Assembly: GCA_036721855.1 (NCBI GenBank)
Contig: DAIMKF010000012.1
Coordinates: 1-48,574, forward strand
Direction of reading: 5' to 3'
DNA length: 48,574 nucleotides
Source of the DNA: JAHDNZ01 sp036721855
GTDB lineage: Bacteria; Bacillota; DTU065
The notes below the pieces were generated by a model. The model worked only from the letters and a program-made list of their open reading frames with translations, searched no databases and was not told where the DNA came from. A program made the position numbers and the translations under genes. Position 1 is the stretch's first letter. The number at the start of each line of letters is the position of its first letter. Positions 34,999 through 43,928 of this stretch are shown one piece after another.

Positions 34999-35370
34999 AT
35001 TCAGGGATGTAATTTTTAATACTGAGGCAACTTTTAAAAACAATTAAAACAGGAAAGAAAAATACCAAAGATATTTTGAAATAATTGGTGACACATAAGA
35101 TGATAGAAGCGTAAGTTTAGAAATAAAAGGAGGTGAGCCTGCTACTTGACAAACTAGCCAGCTAAACTATAACTAACAGCAGAGATTTAAACCGAGCCTG
35201 AGGATAGTTTAAGTTGTTTAGACTAATCAAAAACAGTATACAACTTAAGCTACGGATAGTTAGCCAAACTTCTTAGATAAAAATTATTAGTTTGGTATGA
35301 GGCAATTAGTTATAGGTGGGATCAATTTTCTGGTTTTTTTTGTCTTATTAAGTTAGTGGCAGGATCAAAT
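34999..35370. other. intergenic region with a promoter and a possible structured leader
   Basis: About 370 bases without a convincing gene. They hold AAGGAGGTGAG at about 35128-35138, a good sigma-A promoter (separate entry), and inverted repeats. AGTTTAAGTTGT at about 35208-35219 can pair over 12 bp, with one G-U, with ACAACTTAAGCT at about 35241-35252. The 8 bases ATAGTTTA of the left arm could pair instead with the upstream TAAACTAT. GGATAGTT occurs twice. A T-run stands at 35334-35341. Confidence 0.45.
35146..35173 (+). promoter_or_regulatory. sigma-A promoter upstream of the YitT-like gene
   Basis: A perfect TTGACA at 35146-35151, a 16-base spacer, and TATAAC at 35168-35173. Transcription would begin near 35180, leaving a leader of about 190 bases. 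Confidence 0.65.
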
Positions 35371-36231
35371 TTGGCATCCCGTTTAGGCAGAGAGATTGTC
35401 CGTATGGCGGGGGTTTTAGCCGGAACAACAATACTAGCGTTGAGCCTAGTTCTGTTTTTGGTTCCCAATAAAATCGCACCCGGTGGAGTTAGCGGTCTGG
35501 CCACAGTAATTTATCACCTTACTGATGTGAGTGTGGGCCTTATTATGCTGGCCATTAACATACCACTGTTTTTAATTGGTATTAAGCATTTGGGATTTAT
35601 TTTTGGCTTGCGAACTATAGTTGCTACGGTATATCTATCAGTTTTAGTTGACATATTACAAAAATACCTCAGTCCTGTGACACATGATCCACTTTTGGCG
35701 ACACTATATGGTGGTATAATAATGGGCATAGGGCTTGGTCTGGCCATTAATAATGGCGGCACAACCGGAGGTACGGATCTGGCAGCGGTTTTACTGCATA
35801 AGTATCTCAAATTATCGGTTGGTACTACTTTACTAATCTTGGATGCAATTGTAATATTCATTGCCGGTTTGTTTTTCAATTTGGAACTGGCTATGTACAG
35901 TGCGTTGACTCTTTTTATTTCCACCAAATTGCTTGATTTGATGCAAGAAGGCTGGCATTATGCCAGAGCTGCTTATATTATCTCGGATAAGTCCACAGAA
36001 ATAGCCCAGGTTATTATGGACAAACTGGATAGAGGAGTAACTAGTTTTTATGGCAAAGGGATGTTTTCAGGCCAGGACAAAAATATTCTTTATGTAATCT
36101 GTTCCCGGGCAGAAATATCCAGCTTAAAAGATCTTGTAAGCGCTATAGATCCGGATGCATTTATGGTAATTGGCGAAGCAACCGAGGTACTTGGTGAAGG
36201 TTTCAGACGCTATAAAAGCCCAAACGACTGA
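35371..36231 (+). CDS. YitT family membrane protein (DUF161/DUF2179)
   Basis: About 286 residues. Five or six hydrophobic segments fill the first two-thirds: LAGTTILALSLVLFLVPN, PGGVSGLATVIYHLTDVSVG, GIIMGIGLGLAINNGGTTGG, LLILDAIVIFIAGLFF. A cytosolic DUF2179 domain ends it (RGVTSFYGKGMFSGQDKNIL, then LVSAIDPDAFMVIGEA). GG-TGGTD is a family hallmark. The substrate is unknown. TTG 35371 follows AGGA at good spacing; GTG 35356 is an alternative without a site. In B. subtilis the related yvjA also lies between prfB and ftsE. Confidence 0.88.
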   Translation: MASRLGREIVRMAGVLAGTTILALSLVLFLVPNKIAPGGVSGLATVIYHLTDVSVGLIMLAINIPLFLIGIKHLGFIFGLRTIVATVYLSVLVDILQKYLSPVTHDPLLATLYGGIIMGIGLGLAINNGGTTGGTDLAAVLLHKYLKLSVGTTLLILDAIVIFIAGLFFNLELAMYSALTLFISTKLLDLMQEGWHYARAAYIISDKSTEIAQVIMDKLDRGVTSFYGKGMFSGQDKNILYVICSRAEISSLKDLVSAIDPDAFMVIGEATEVLGEGFRRYKSPND

Positions 36232-36247
36232 TAACGAGGTGTAGAGT

Positions 36248-37084
36248 ATGGATGAGAAAACATATAATGAACTTCAAGAGATAGCTAGGCAGTCTAGAGC
36301 ATGGATTATCAGAGCTCTGGCTGAATCTAATTCAGGGCACCCAGGTGGCAGCCTATCCGCTGCTGACATTTTAACCTATCTTTACTTTCATGCAATGAAC
36401 ATTATACCTGAAAATCCATCTGATCCGGACAGAGATCGTTTTGTTTTATGTAAGGGTCATGGAGCACCTGCACTTTATACAAGTTTAGCTTTGCGAGGCT
36501 ATTTTCCTAAAGCAGAACTCCTTACTTTAAGAAAGATAGGCAGCAGACTTCAAGGTCATCCGGATACCAGGAAACTTCCCGGTATTGACGCTTCCACCGG
36601 TTCTTTAGGGCAAGGCCTTTCTATTGCCAATGGTATGGCTCTAGCCGGCAGATTAGATGGCAAAAGCTATACGGTCTATGCTTTGTTAGGTGACGGAGAG
36701 ACTCAAGAAGGACAGGTCTGGGAAGCTCTTATGACGGCTTGTCATTATCAGCTCAGTAACATTATTACTTTTTTAGACTACAACCATCTGCAAATTGATG
36801 GACGTATTGAAGATGTAAAAAGCGGTGGTAACTTTGCGAGCCGTTTTAGGTCCTTTGGTTGGCATGTACTTGAAGTAAACGGCCATGATTTTAAGGCTAT
36901 CGATGAAGCTGTTATAGCTGCCAAACAAGAAAAATATGCTCCGAGCATAATTATTGCCCATACTATTAAAGGCAAGGGTGTAGCTTTTATGGAAGGCAAA
37001 GTCCAATGGCATGGTAAAGCGCCAGACAAAGAACAGGCTATAGAAGCGTTAAAACTCCTCGGCGCTAGTTGGGAGGAGATCTAA
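36248..37084 (+). CDS. transketolase, N-terminal subunit
   Basis: A 278-residue protein equal to the thiamine-diphosphate (PP) half of transketolase: ESNSGHPGGSLSAADILTYL, DRFVLCKGHGAPALY, GSLGQGLSIANGMALAGRL and the ThDP motif GDGETQEGQVWEAL ending with LDYNHLQ. HTIKGKGVAFME follows. With its partner it moves two-carbon units in the pentose phosphate pathway. Split transketolases are common in Clostridia and archaea. The start follows ACGAGGTGTAG. The next subunit starts at the very next base after the stop. Confidence 0.95.
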   Translation: MDEKTYNELQEIARQSRAWIIRALAESNSGHPGGSLSAADILTYLYFHAMNIIPENPSDPDRDRFVLCKGHGAPALYTSLALRGYFPKAELLTLRKIGSRLQGHPDTRKLPGIDASTGSLGQGLSIANGMALAGRLDGKSYTVYALLGDGETQEGQVWEALMTACHYQLSNIITFLDYNHLQIDGRIEDVKSGGNFASRFRSFGWHVLEVNGHDFKAIDEAVIAAKQEKYAPSIIIAHTIKGKGVAFMEGKVQWHGKAPDKEQAIEALKLLGASWEEI

Positions 37085-38026
37085 ATGTCAAAAAAGGCAA
37101 CCAGAGAAGCTTATGGAGAAACATTGGTGGAGTTAGGCCATCTTTATGATAATGTTGTGGTTTTAGATGCCGATCTAAGTAAGTCCACTAAAACCGAGCT
37201 ATTTGCTAAAGAGTTTCCAGAGAGGTTTTTCCAAATGGGAATTGCCGAGCAGGATATGCTCGCTACAGCCGCAGGCTTAGCACTGTGTGGCAAGGTTTGT
37301 TTTGCCAGCACCTTTGCCATCTTTGCTACCGGACGTGCTTTTGAACAGATTAGAAATTCTATTGCTTATCCAAAACTAAATGTTAAAATATGTGCTACTC
37401 ATGCCGGGGTTACCGTGGGAGAAGACGGTGGCAGCCACCAAGCTATAGAAGATATGGCTCTTATGAGAGCGATACCAAATATGACAGTTGTTATTCCCGC
37501 TGATGCTATAGAAACAACCAAAGCTCTCCATGCTATATATAAACATGATGGTCCTGTTTATTTTAGACTCGGTCGCCCTGCGGTACCATTAATTTATAAT
37601 GATGATTTTGAATTTAGAATTGGCAAGGCTAATAAACTTAGAGAGGGAACAGATGCGGCTATAATTGCTACAGGTATTATGGTAGCTTTGGCACTTGATG
37701 CGGCCAAGATCCTTGCAGTTGAAGGTCTAAATGTTCAAGTTTGGGATATGGCTACAATAAAACCTCTTGATTTGGAGGCTATTAAAGAAGCAGCTATGAC
37801 TGGTGCTATTGTTACTGCTGAAGAACATTCGGTAATTGGAGGCTTAGGTAGTGCCGTGGCCGAAGCTTTGGCTAAACATGCACCTACTTTAATGAATTTT
37901 GTTGGACTAAACGATTGCTTTGGTCAATCAGGAACTCCTGAAGAGCTACTTGAGGCTTATAATTTAACTGCGGATAATATTGCTAAAAAGGTGATTGAAG
38001 TTGTGGCTAAAAAGTCCTCGTCATAG
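37085..38026 (+). CDS. transketolase, C-terminal subunit
   Basis: A 313-residue protein with the pyrimidine-binding and C-terminal domains: VVLDADLSKSTKTELFAKEF, RFFQMGIAEQDMLATAAGLA with the catalytic Glu, FASTFAIFATGRAFEQIRNS, THAGVTVGEDGGSHQAIEDM and IPADAIETTKALHAIY. It pairs with the preceding subunit to form the complete active site. GGGAGGAG lies just ahead of ATG 37085, inside the end of the first subunit, which ensures balanced translation. A perfect hairpin covers its stop codon. Confidence 0.95.
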   Translation: MSKKATREAYGETLVELGHLYDNVVVLDADLSKSTKTELFAKEFPERFFQMGIAEQDMLATAAGLALCGKVCFASTFAIFATGRAFEQIRNSIAYPKLNVKICATHAGVTVGEDGGSHQAIEDMALMRAIPNMTVVIPADAIETTKALHAIYKHDGPVYFRLGRPAVPLIYNDDFEFRIGKANKLREGTDAAIIATGIMVALALDAAKILAVEGLNVQVWDMATIKPLDLEAIKEAAMTGAIVTAEEHSVIGGLGSAVAEALAKHAPTLMNFVGLNDCFGQSGTPEELLEAYNLTADNIAKKVIEVVAKKSSS

Positions 38027-38036
38027 ACGAGGACTT
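38012..38036 (+). terminator. hairpin over the transketolase stop codon
   Basis: An 11-bp perfect stem (AAGTCCTCGTC, loop ATA, GACGAGGACTT) contains the TAG stop. The T-tract after it is poor, so it may be a terminator of moderate strength or an mRNA 3'-end stabiliser. Confidence 0.6.
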
Positions 38037-38341
38037 CATTAAGATCCTAAGCTTTTTTGGAGGGTTAACAAGCTGCTTGGAGAAAGATTTAGAAGAAGAA
38101 AAAGTCAGTATCCCTTAGGGTTATTCTATGTCTAGTAAAAGTAATAACCGATAGTGTTGTTTAACAAGCTTTCTTAGTTATTCGCTCGATAGTAAAATTA
38201 TAAAAATAACCTAAGAACAATTGCTTATAACAAATTGAATTGCTAGCTATAGAAAAGTAAAAAGTGTTAAACGTCTATAATTAAGATTGGTAGTAAGTAT
38301 AGCTAGAAAAAGCAGTTCTTCCAAAAAAGGGGGAGAGATTG
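38037..38341. other. intergenic region before ftsE
   Basis: About 305 AT-rich bases with no gene. TTAACAAGCT occurs twice, about 100 bases apart (near 38057 and 38161). CTAGCTATA near 38243 and TATAGCTAG near 38297 form a 9-bp inverted repeat with a long loop. A promoter for ftsEX is expected here, but I could not pick a convincing -35/-10 pair. Confidence 0.35.
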
Positions 38342-39025
38342 ATGGCACAAATGCCCCTTGTCTACTTTAGTGGGGTCAGTAAAGCTTTTGATGATAATGT
38401 AATTTTAAAAAATGTTGAATTAATAATACCAAAAGCAAGCTTTGCTTTTCTTTTAGGGGCAACAGGTGCAGGCAAATCAACATTACTAAAGATGGTTGCC
38501 GGAGAGATAAAACCTACAAAAGGTAAGATATATATAAAAGGGCAGGATATTTCCAAATGGTCTAAGGCCAAGAGAGCAGATTGGAGGAGATGTATAGGCT
38601 ATGTCTTTCAAGAAGATAGGCTCTTAAGCTACCATTCGGTATACGAAAATGTAGCCCTACCCCTTGAGATTCAGGAATACTCCCAAAGGAAAATAAGAGA
38701 CAAAGTCCTTTCTATACTTGAGGTTTTAGGAGTAGGAAGCAAAGCCAAAGCACTGCCGGAAGAGCTTTCGGGTGGAGAAAAGCAAAGAGTTTCCTTAGCC
38801 AGAGCTTTAGTTGCTAACCCAGAGATAATTATAGCAGACGAACCAACCGCACAATTAGATCCGCATACCTCCAAAGAGATATTTAACTTGTTGGCCTCCT
38901 TAAATCGCACTGCCCGCATAACCGTGATAATGGCTACCCATGAATGGGATCTTGTAAGGAATACAAATCTACCGGCATACATCTTGCGTGATGGCTTCCT
39001 TTTGCCTTGGGAGGGGAAAATATGA
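38342..39025 (+). CDS. ftsE: cell-division ABC ATPase FtsE
   Basis: A 227-residue ABC ATPase: Walker A GATGAGKSTLLK, Q-loop VFQEDRLL, signature LSGGEKQRVSLARAL, Walker B IIIADEPTAQLD and switch His in MATHEWDLV. With FtsX it turns ATP hydrolysis into activation of a peptidoglycan hydrolase outside the membrane. AAGGGGGAGAG precedes ATG 38342, and a TTG one codon earlier is less likely. Its last four bases overlap ftsX (ATGA). Confidence 0.95.
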   Translation: MAQMPLVYFSGVSKAFDDNVILKNVELIIPKASFAFLLGATGAGKSTLLKMVAGEIKPTKGKIYIKGQDISKWSKAKRADWRRCIGYVFQEDRLLSYHSVYENVALPLEIQEYSQRKIRDKVLSILEVLGVGSKAKALPEELSGGEKQRVSLARALVANPEIIIADEPTAQLDPHTSKEIFNLLASLNRTARITVIMATHEWDLVRNTNLPAYILRDGFLLPWEGKI

Positions 39026-39891
39026 AAATCAGCACAAGCTTTAAGTTAATTGGTAAAGGTGCCGGCAACCTTTGGAGACACAAGGGTTCTACATTTGCAG
39101 CTTATATCAGTATAACAATTGCCTTGATCGTGTTAGGCTTTTTTGTTTTAACATGGTTAAATCTATTAAACCTTACCAATAACTTACTGAACAATTTAGA
39201 TGTTAGAGTTTTTTTAATAAAGCCGGGAACAGTCAAAAAGATTGAGGAACTTGCCGGAATAGAGAAATGGGAATATATCAACGCTGATTCGGCTCTCAAA
39301 CAGCTGACAGAAAGCTATCAAATAAAAGGCGACTATCTAAAAAATGTGTTGGACGGCAATCCTTTACAAGCAAGTTACTCCTTGATAGTTAAAGATACTC
39401 AACATATTCCGGAAATTGTAAAAACTCTTAAAGAGATGCCCGAAGTAGACGAAGTAATCTATGGTGGTCAGACAGTTGATTCATTGATTAATCTGCAAAA
39501 GATTATCGGTGGATTTGGACTTTTACTATTGCTTATTCTGATACTGGCAATTCTATTAATAGTTGCCAACACTTTACGACTCAGCTTTGCGGTAAGAAGG
39601 CAGGAGATAGCTTTAGAAAAACTCCTTGGCGCCAGTCCCCTTTATATTGTAAGTCCCTTCTTGTGGGAAGGCACTCTCCTTGGACTAATCAGTGCAGTTA
39701 CGGCAATTATGATTCTTTTATATAGTTACCAGACTTTTAGTGGCTGGATAGCTCTTTCCTTCCCTTATTTACCGCTTAAATCTTTGGTATCGTTGCGGGT
39801 GAATGTAGTTGTTATAGGAATAATTCTTGGAGTTAGTATGGGTTTTATAGGTAGTATCTGGGGGGTGCGCAGATATTGGCCAAAAGAATAA
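39022..39891 (+). CDS. ftsX: cell-division membrane protein FtsX
   Basis: A 289-residue FtsX. The first membrane segment is near residues 20-45 (YISITIALIVLGFFVLTWL). An extracytoplasmic domain spans about 46-160 (NNLDVRVFLIKPGTVKKIEE, then ADSALKQLTE). Three more membrane segments follow, with the FtsX core VANTLRLSFAVRRQEIALEK and LLGASPLYIVSPFLWEGTLL. It anchors FtsE and contacts the M23 partner encoded next. The start follows GGAGGGG. The 3' end overlaps the next gene by 16 bases. Confidence 0.94.
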   Translation: MKISTSFKLIGKGAGNLWRHKGSTFAAYISITIALIVLGFFVLTWLNLLNLTNNLLNNLDVRVFLIKPGTVKKIEELAGIEKWEYINADSALKQLTESYQIKGDYLKNVLDGNPLQASYSLIVKDTQHIPEIVKTLKEMPEVDEVIYGGQTVDSLINLQKIIGGFGLLLLLILILAILLIVANTLRLSFAVRRQEIALEKLLGASPLYIVSPFLWEGTLLGLISAVTAIMILLYSYQTFSGWIALSFPYLPLKSLVSLRVNVVVIGIILGVSMGFIGSIWGVRRYWPKE

Positions 39892-41054
39892 CCATTTTTC
39901 TTTTGTTGACATTAACCTTTACGGTTAGGTTATACGCAGATCCTAGCCTTAAAGATTCTCAGCAAAGATACGACCAAGTTATTAAAGAGATGGAAAAAGT
40001 CCGTTCTAATCTTGAAGCTAGCAACAAAAAAGAAAAGCAGATTTTATCTAATTTAAATGATTTAGATAAATCATTAGACAAGCTGGAAAAAGAAAAAGCA
40101 CAAATAATAGCATCTTTGCAAAAAACAAATCAGGAGTTAGCGGCCTTAGAAAAAGAACTTCAGGTCAAACAAGCTGAGCTAGACGAGAGTGAGGCTAAAT
40201 TAAACTCACTTAGAGATGATGCCGGCGAAAGTCTTCGCTCTATCCAAAAGATTACAGCTCAGGGTTGGTGGTCCTTTGTTTTTAACTCAGCCTCCATTTC
40301 TGAGTTTTGGGTTCGTTCTCATCAAATCAAACAGTTTTTAGCAGCGGATCTCAAGGCATTAGATATCACCATAGACCTTTATGAAGAACACCAAAAAAAA
40401 ATGCAAGCTTTGGAAGCAAAGAAAGAAGAAATAGTTAAGAAAAAAAGCGAACTTGAAAACACACAAACGAAACTAAAAGATAATGAAAGCCAAATCAAGA
40501 AGAATGTAAACGATAAAAAGCAGGCTTTAACAAAAGTTAATCAAGAAAAATCCGAATATGACAAGGCTCTGCGCGAAATGGAAAAAGTGTCGGAAGAATT
40601 AGGTGAAGCTATTCGCAAGTTACAACAAAAAACTCTTGATGAAGACGGTGTAAAAAAAATTATTACCATGATCTGGCCGGTGCAAGGTCGGATCACTTCA
40701 GATTATGGCTGGCGGATGCATCCGATTTTGAATGAAAATCGCTTTCATACAGGCTTAGACATTGGCGCCTCAGAAGGAAAAGATATTAGGGCAGCTGCAG
40801 ATGGGACTGTTATTTTAGCTGGTTTTGTACAGGGCTATGGTTTGACAACTATAATTTCTCATGGCAATAAAACAACTACATTATACGGCCATGCTTCAAA
40901 ACTACTTACTCAGGCCGGTGATAAAGTTAAACAAAATCAGGTAATTGCCAAAGTCGGTTCCACAGGGGTAAGTAGCGGCCCGCACCTCCATTTTGAAATT
41001 CGCGTCAATGGTGATCCTGTGAATCCTTGGGGTTGGCTGCCGGTTGTCAAATAG
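39876..41054 (+). CDS. EnvC/PcsB-type murein hydrolase (activator) with M23 domain
   Basis: A 392-residue exported protein. A signal peptide (RITIFLLLTLTFTVRLYA) is followed by long coiled coils at about 25-130 and 165-255, such as DKLEKEKAQIIASLQKTNQE. The C-terminal M23 domain keeps zinc and catalytic residues: RFHTGLDIGAS, TTLYGHASKL and GPHLHFEIRVNG. Coiled coil plus M23, overlapping ftsX, indicates the partner that FtsEX activates. The intact metal ligands suggest it can itself cut peptidoglycan, unlike E. coli EnvC. The start is TTG 39876 after GGGGGGTG. Confidence 0.92.
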   Translation: MAKRITIFLLLTLTFTVRLYADPSLKDSQQRYDQVIKEMEKVRSNLEASNKKEKQILSNLNDLDKSLDKLEKEKAQIIASLQKTNQELAALEKELQVKQAELDESEAKLNSLRDDAGESLRSIQKITAQGWWSFVFNSASISEFWVRSHQIKQFLAADLKALDITIDLYEEHQKKMQALEAKKEEIVKKKSELENTQTKLKDNESQIKKNVNDKKQALTKVNQEKSEYDKALREMEKVSEELGEAIRKLQQKTLDEDGVKKIITMIWPVQGRITSDYGWRMHPILNENRFHTGLDIGASEGKDIRAAADGTVILAGFVQGYGLTTIISHGNKTTTLYGHASKLLTQAGDKVKQNQVIAKVGSTGVSSGPHLHFEIRVNGDPVNPWGWLPVVK

Positions 41055-41145
41055 GGTGGATTAAAATAAGCCCTTGTGCAATACAATTAACATAAGTTAA
41101 CTTAACGAAAGTCCTAGGCTTTGGGAATCAGATTGGAGAGTGCAG

Positions 41146-42369
41146 ATGGTGAAATATCGCAAGCTAGTTACAGTCCTGGTGGTTCTGATAATTATTGGAG
41201 GCATTATCGGTTTTGTCAAAGGAGTCAATGCAGAACTTCCCCCCGATGAAGATCTGCTTACATTGCTTCAGATAACGGCGTTGGTAAAAACCCAGTTTGT
41301 TGAACCAGTCAGTTTTATTCAAATGATAGACAACTATGCTGAAGTCGGGACCATTAACGGGATGCTGGAAAAAACGCTGAATGATAAATACACCTACTAT
41401 ATGACACCTTATGATTATAACGAGATGCAGATTCAGACTAAAGGAGTATACGGTGGCATAGGTGTAATTATAGGAATCACAGAAGAGGACCAGGTAGTTG
41501 TTGTTGAGCCTTTCCCCAGTTCGCCTGGATATCTTGCCGGATTAAGGCCGGCTGATGAGTTTATAACAATCAACGGTAAAAGCACTGCCGGTATGACTAC
41601 GGAAGAAGCAGCCAATCTTCTAAGAGGAGAACCTGATACAGTGGTAAAGGTTAAGCTTTTTAGACCAAGCACTAAAAAAGAATACGAAGTAGAGATTGTG
41701 CGCAAGACTATTGAAATGGCAACTGTCTCAGGAGAGATGTTGCCAAACAGCATCGGCTATGTACGTATTTCATCTTTTAGCGGTAGAACTCCACAAGAGT
41801 TGGGACTCAAACTATCCGAACTAGAGGAAACCGGTTTACAGGGTTTAATTCTCGATCTTCGTTATAATACCGGCGGACTATTAGATGCAGCTATTGATAT
41901 AGCAAGCATGTTTGCTTCCAGCGGGCCGGTTCTCTTTGTGGAAGGACGTGGCGGAGCACGTCAAGAAATCAAAGTAAACAATAATCATGTTGTTAAACAA
42001 TATCCTGTTATCTGTTTAGTTAACAATATTTCAGCATCGGCTTCGGAGATTCTATCAGGGTTTTTTAAAGATAGGGAGATTGGTTTGGTTTTAGGACAAC
42101 AGACCTTTGGCAAGGGTTTAGTGCAGACAATTTATCCACTCTACAGCGGGGGAGCACTTTCTTTAACCACGCAAAGATATCTTACAGCAGGTGGTATAGC
42201 TATCCACGGGAAAGGAGTTACTCCCGATATAGTTGAGCTCCTTTCAGAGCAAGCCGAAAAAGACTTTGTACCACTGATTCCCGAAAGACGCAACGAAGAC
42301 ACACAGTTATTAAGAGCCATAGAGGAAATGAAAAAACTGCTTGCCGGACCTAGAGCTAATGCAGCTTAA
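41146..42369 (+). CDS. carboxy-terminal processing protease (S41, CtpA/CtpB type)
   Basis: About 407 residues. A signal anchor (VTVLVVLIIIGGIIGFVKG) leads to an N-terminal helical region, a PDZ domain at about 100-175 (GVYGGIGVIIG, then GLRPADEFITINGKS), and the S41 protease core: LILDLRYNTGGLLDAAIDIA, catalytic Ser298 in NNISASASEIL, and Lys323 in QQTFGKGLVQT. It cleaves C-terminal tails of exported proteins. In B. subtilis ctpB lies next to ftsEX too. ATG 41146 fits the GGAGAG site; GTG 41140 touches it. Confidence 0.95.
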   Translation: MVKYRKLVTVLVVLIIIGGIIGFVKGVNAELPPDEDLLTLLQITALVKTQFVEPVSFIQMIDNYAEVGTINGMLEKTLNDKYTYYMTPYDYNEMQIQTKGVYGGIGVIIGITEEDQVVVVEPFPSSPGYLAGLRPADEFITINGKSTAGMTTEEAANLLRGEPDTVVKVKLFRPSTKKEYEVEIVRKTIEMATVSGEMLPNSIGYVRISSFSGRTPQELGLKLSELEETGLQGLILDLRYNTGGLLDAAIDIASMFASSGPVLFVEGRGGARQEIKVNNNHVVKQYPVICLVNNISASASEILSGFFKDREIGLVLGQQTFGKGLVQTIYPLYSGGALSLTTQRYLTAGGIAIHGKGVTPDIVELLSEQAEKDFVPLIPERRNEDTQLLRAIEEMKKLLAGPRANAA

Positions 42370-42395
42370 AAAAAGCACCCTTAGGGTGCTTTTTA
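42370..42395. terminator. bidirectional terminator between ctpA-like and solute-binding genes
   Basis: An 11-bp stem (AAAAAGCACCC, loop TTA, GGGTGCTTTTT) has T-runs on both strands. It ends the rightward FtsEX-protease unit and the leftward solute-binding gene, whose stop codon lies in its right arm. Confidence 0.9.
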
Positions 42396-43688
42396 GTTAA
42401 AAATCATTTTATCAAGGTAGCGTTGATATTCTTTTTGCTTACGTGTCAATTCGGTCTCAGTAGCTTTGGCCGCACTTTTTAGGGCTTCAAGTGGGGTTAT
42501 ATTTTTTTGCAATACATTCATGATGGCAAAATCGAGCTCTCTTTGAATGGCCAAAGACCCGGGGAAATAACTAAATGTTTTGGATTGAGCTAGTTGCAAA
42601 AAGAGAGTATGGCGATCTTTTTCCGGGATATTCATGGCGTTAGCAGCCGCCATATTACCGGAGACCCACATGGTACCGGGAATGGTTGTCATGATGGCGT
42701 TAGTTAAGCGGGTCTGAGTTTTATCGGAAAGATACCATTCCAAGTATTTAAAAGCAGCTTCTTTATCTTTGGAGTTTTTAAAAATAGCTAAAGTAGATCC
42801 ACCCATAAAGCTTTCGTGTGAAACACTACCATCAGCTTGTTTGGTTCCGGGTATTAAACCCAGAGTCCATTTACCGGTTATTTCGGGGGCAGCTTGAGTT
42901 AAGGTAGCGTGAAAAACATTAATATTGAATAAAACCGGCCATTCTCCCATTTTAAATAAGGTAAAGGCATCACCTTCAGGAGGCATCTTATAATGAGTGT
43001 AAAGGTTACAGTATTTAGTAAAGCCAACAATCGAACCTGGTTCAAGCAAGAGACTTTTGAAAGTTTCGCCCTCTACCCAGCCACCACCATTTTGTTTCAT
43101 TAAAACGTAAGCTCCATACTTTGGTGATAAAGCTACGCCACCGTAATTCCAACCGGCATTTTTCCCCCGAGATTGGAGTTTGGGCATAAGTTTTTCCAGC
43201 TCTTCCCAGGTTTTTGGTATCTCCAAACCTTGTTCATTGAGAATATCATGACGGTAGAAGCCAGAGATCACACCACAGGTTTCGACAAAGCCAAAAACTC
43301 GGCCTCGGAAATTTAACGAATGGGTAGTACCAGGGTAGAGTTTACTTTCAACGGCTTGTACTCTCTTGTGGCCAAAAGACTGCTTCAGATCTATAATTGC
43401 ATCTCTTACACCATATTCAACCATATGATCAGGTGCACCGCTAACAATATCCGGGGTATCACCTGAAGCTGCCGCCAAAAGAACTTTATTTTGCATATCT
43501 GGCCAAGCAAACACCCTTAGTCGCACACGAATTCCTGTTTTAGAGGTAAAGTCTTCTTCAATTATTCCCTGCAAAAGATCGATGGCCTCATTTCCCATAC
43601 CTACTTGCCAAACCTCTATAGTTACTGTTTGAGCCATTATAGCAAGGCTTAATAAGACTAAAAGGCCTCCAACCAATCCTTTTTTCAT
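42393..43688 (-). CDS. extracellular solute-binding protein (family 1, sugar-type)
   Basis: A 431-residue ABC substrate-binding protein of the sugar type. A signal peptide (MKKGLVGGLLVLLSLAIMAQ) is followed by VTIEVWQVGMGNEAIDLLQG, LLAAASGDTPDIVSG, EIPKTWEELEKLMPKLQSRG, SFMGGSTLAIFKNSKDKEAA and FKYLEWYLSDKTQTRL. It would capture a sugar for uptake, but no permease or ATPase gene adjoins it. The signal peptide has no lipobox Cys, unusual for a monoderm Bacillota binding protein. GGGGGTG lies before the ATG on the minus strand. Confidence 0.92.
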   Translation of the reverse strand: MKKGLVGGLLVLLSLAIMAQTVTIEVWQVGMGNEAIDLLQGIIEEDFTSKTGIRVRLRVFAWPDMQNKVLLAAASGDTPDIVSGAPDHMVEYGVRDAIIDLKQSFGHKRVQAVESKLYPGTTHSLNFRGRVFGFVETCGVISGFYRHDILNEQGLEIPKTWEELEKLMPKLQSRGKNAGWNYGGVALSPKYGAYVLMKQNGGGWVEGETFKSLLLEPGSIVGFTKYCNLYTHYKMPPEGDAFTLFKMGEWPVLFNINVFHATLTQAAPEITGKWTLGLIPGTKQADGSVSHESFMGGSTLAIFKNSKDKEAAFKYLEWYLSDKTQTRLTNAIMTTIPGTMWVSGNMAAANAMNIPEKDRHTLFLQLAQSKTFSYFPGSLAIQRELDFAIMNVLQKNITPLEALKSAAKATETELTRKQKEYQRYLDKMIFN

Positions 43689-43884
43689 ATATACACCCCC
43701 ATTGTTTATGTTTCTTTTCTTCCACTGAAATAACAGATGTCCTTTTTGGAGTGACTAAGAAGGGAGCTGCACATATATTTGGAGATAAACCCTGCTAGTC
43801 TTGATAAAAAGCAGGCTCTCGGGGTAAAAAGTAACCAAAAGATACTTTTTGAACGAAGTTATATTCCCCTATTTATAACTCAAA

Positions 43885-43893
43885 TGGTACAAT
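43885..43893 (+). promoter_or_regulatory. possible extended -10 promoter for azlCD
   Basis: TGGTACAAT is an extended -10 (TGn plus TACAAT) about 35 bases before the azlC GTG start. There is no clear -35 box. Confidence 0.4.
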
Positions 43894-43928
43894 TATCTAA
43901 GTGTGATATACATGGGGAGTGATTTTTA

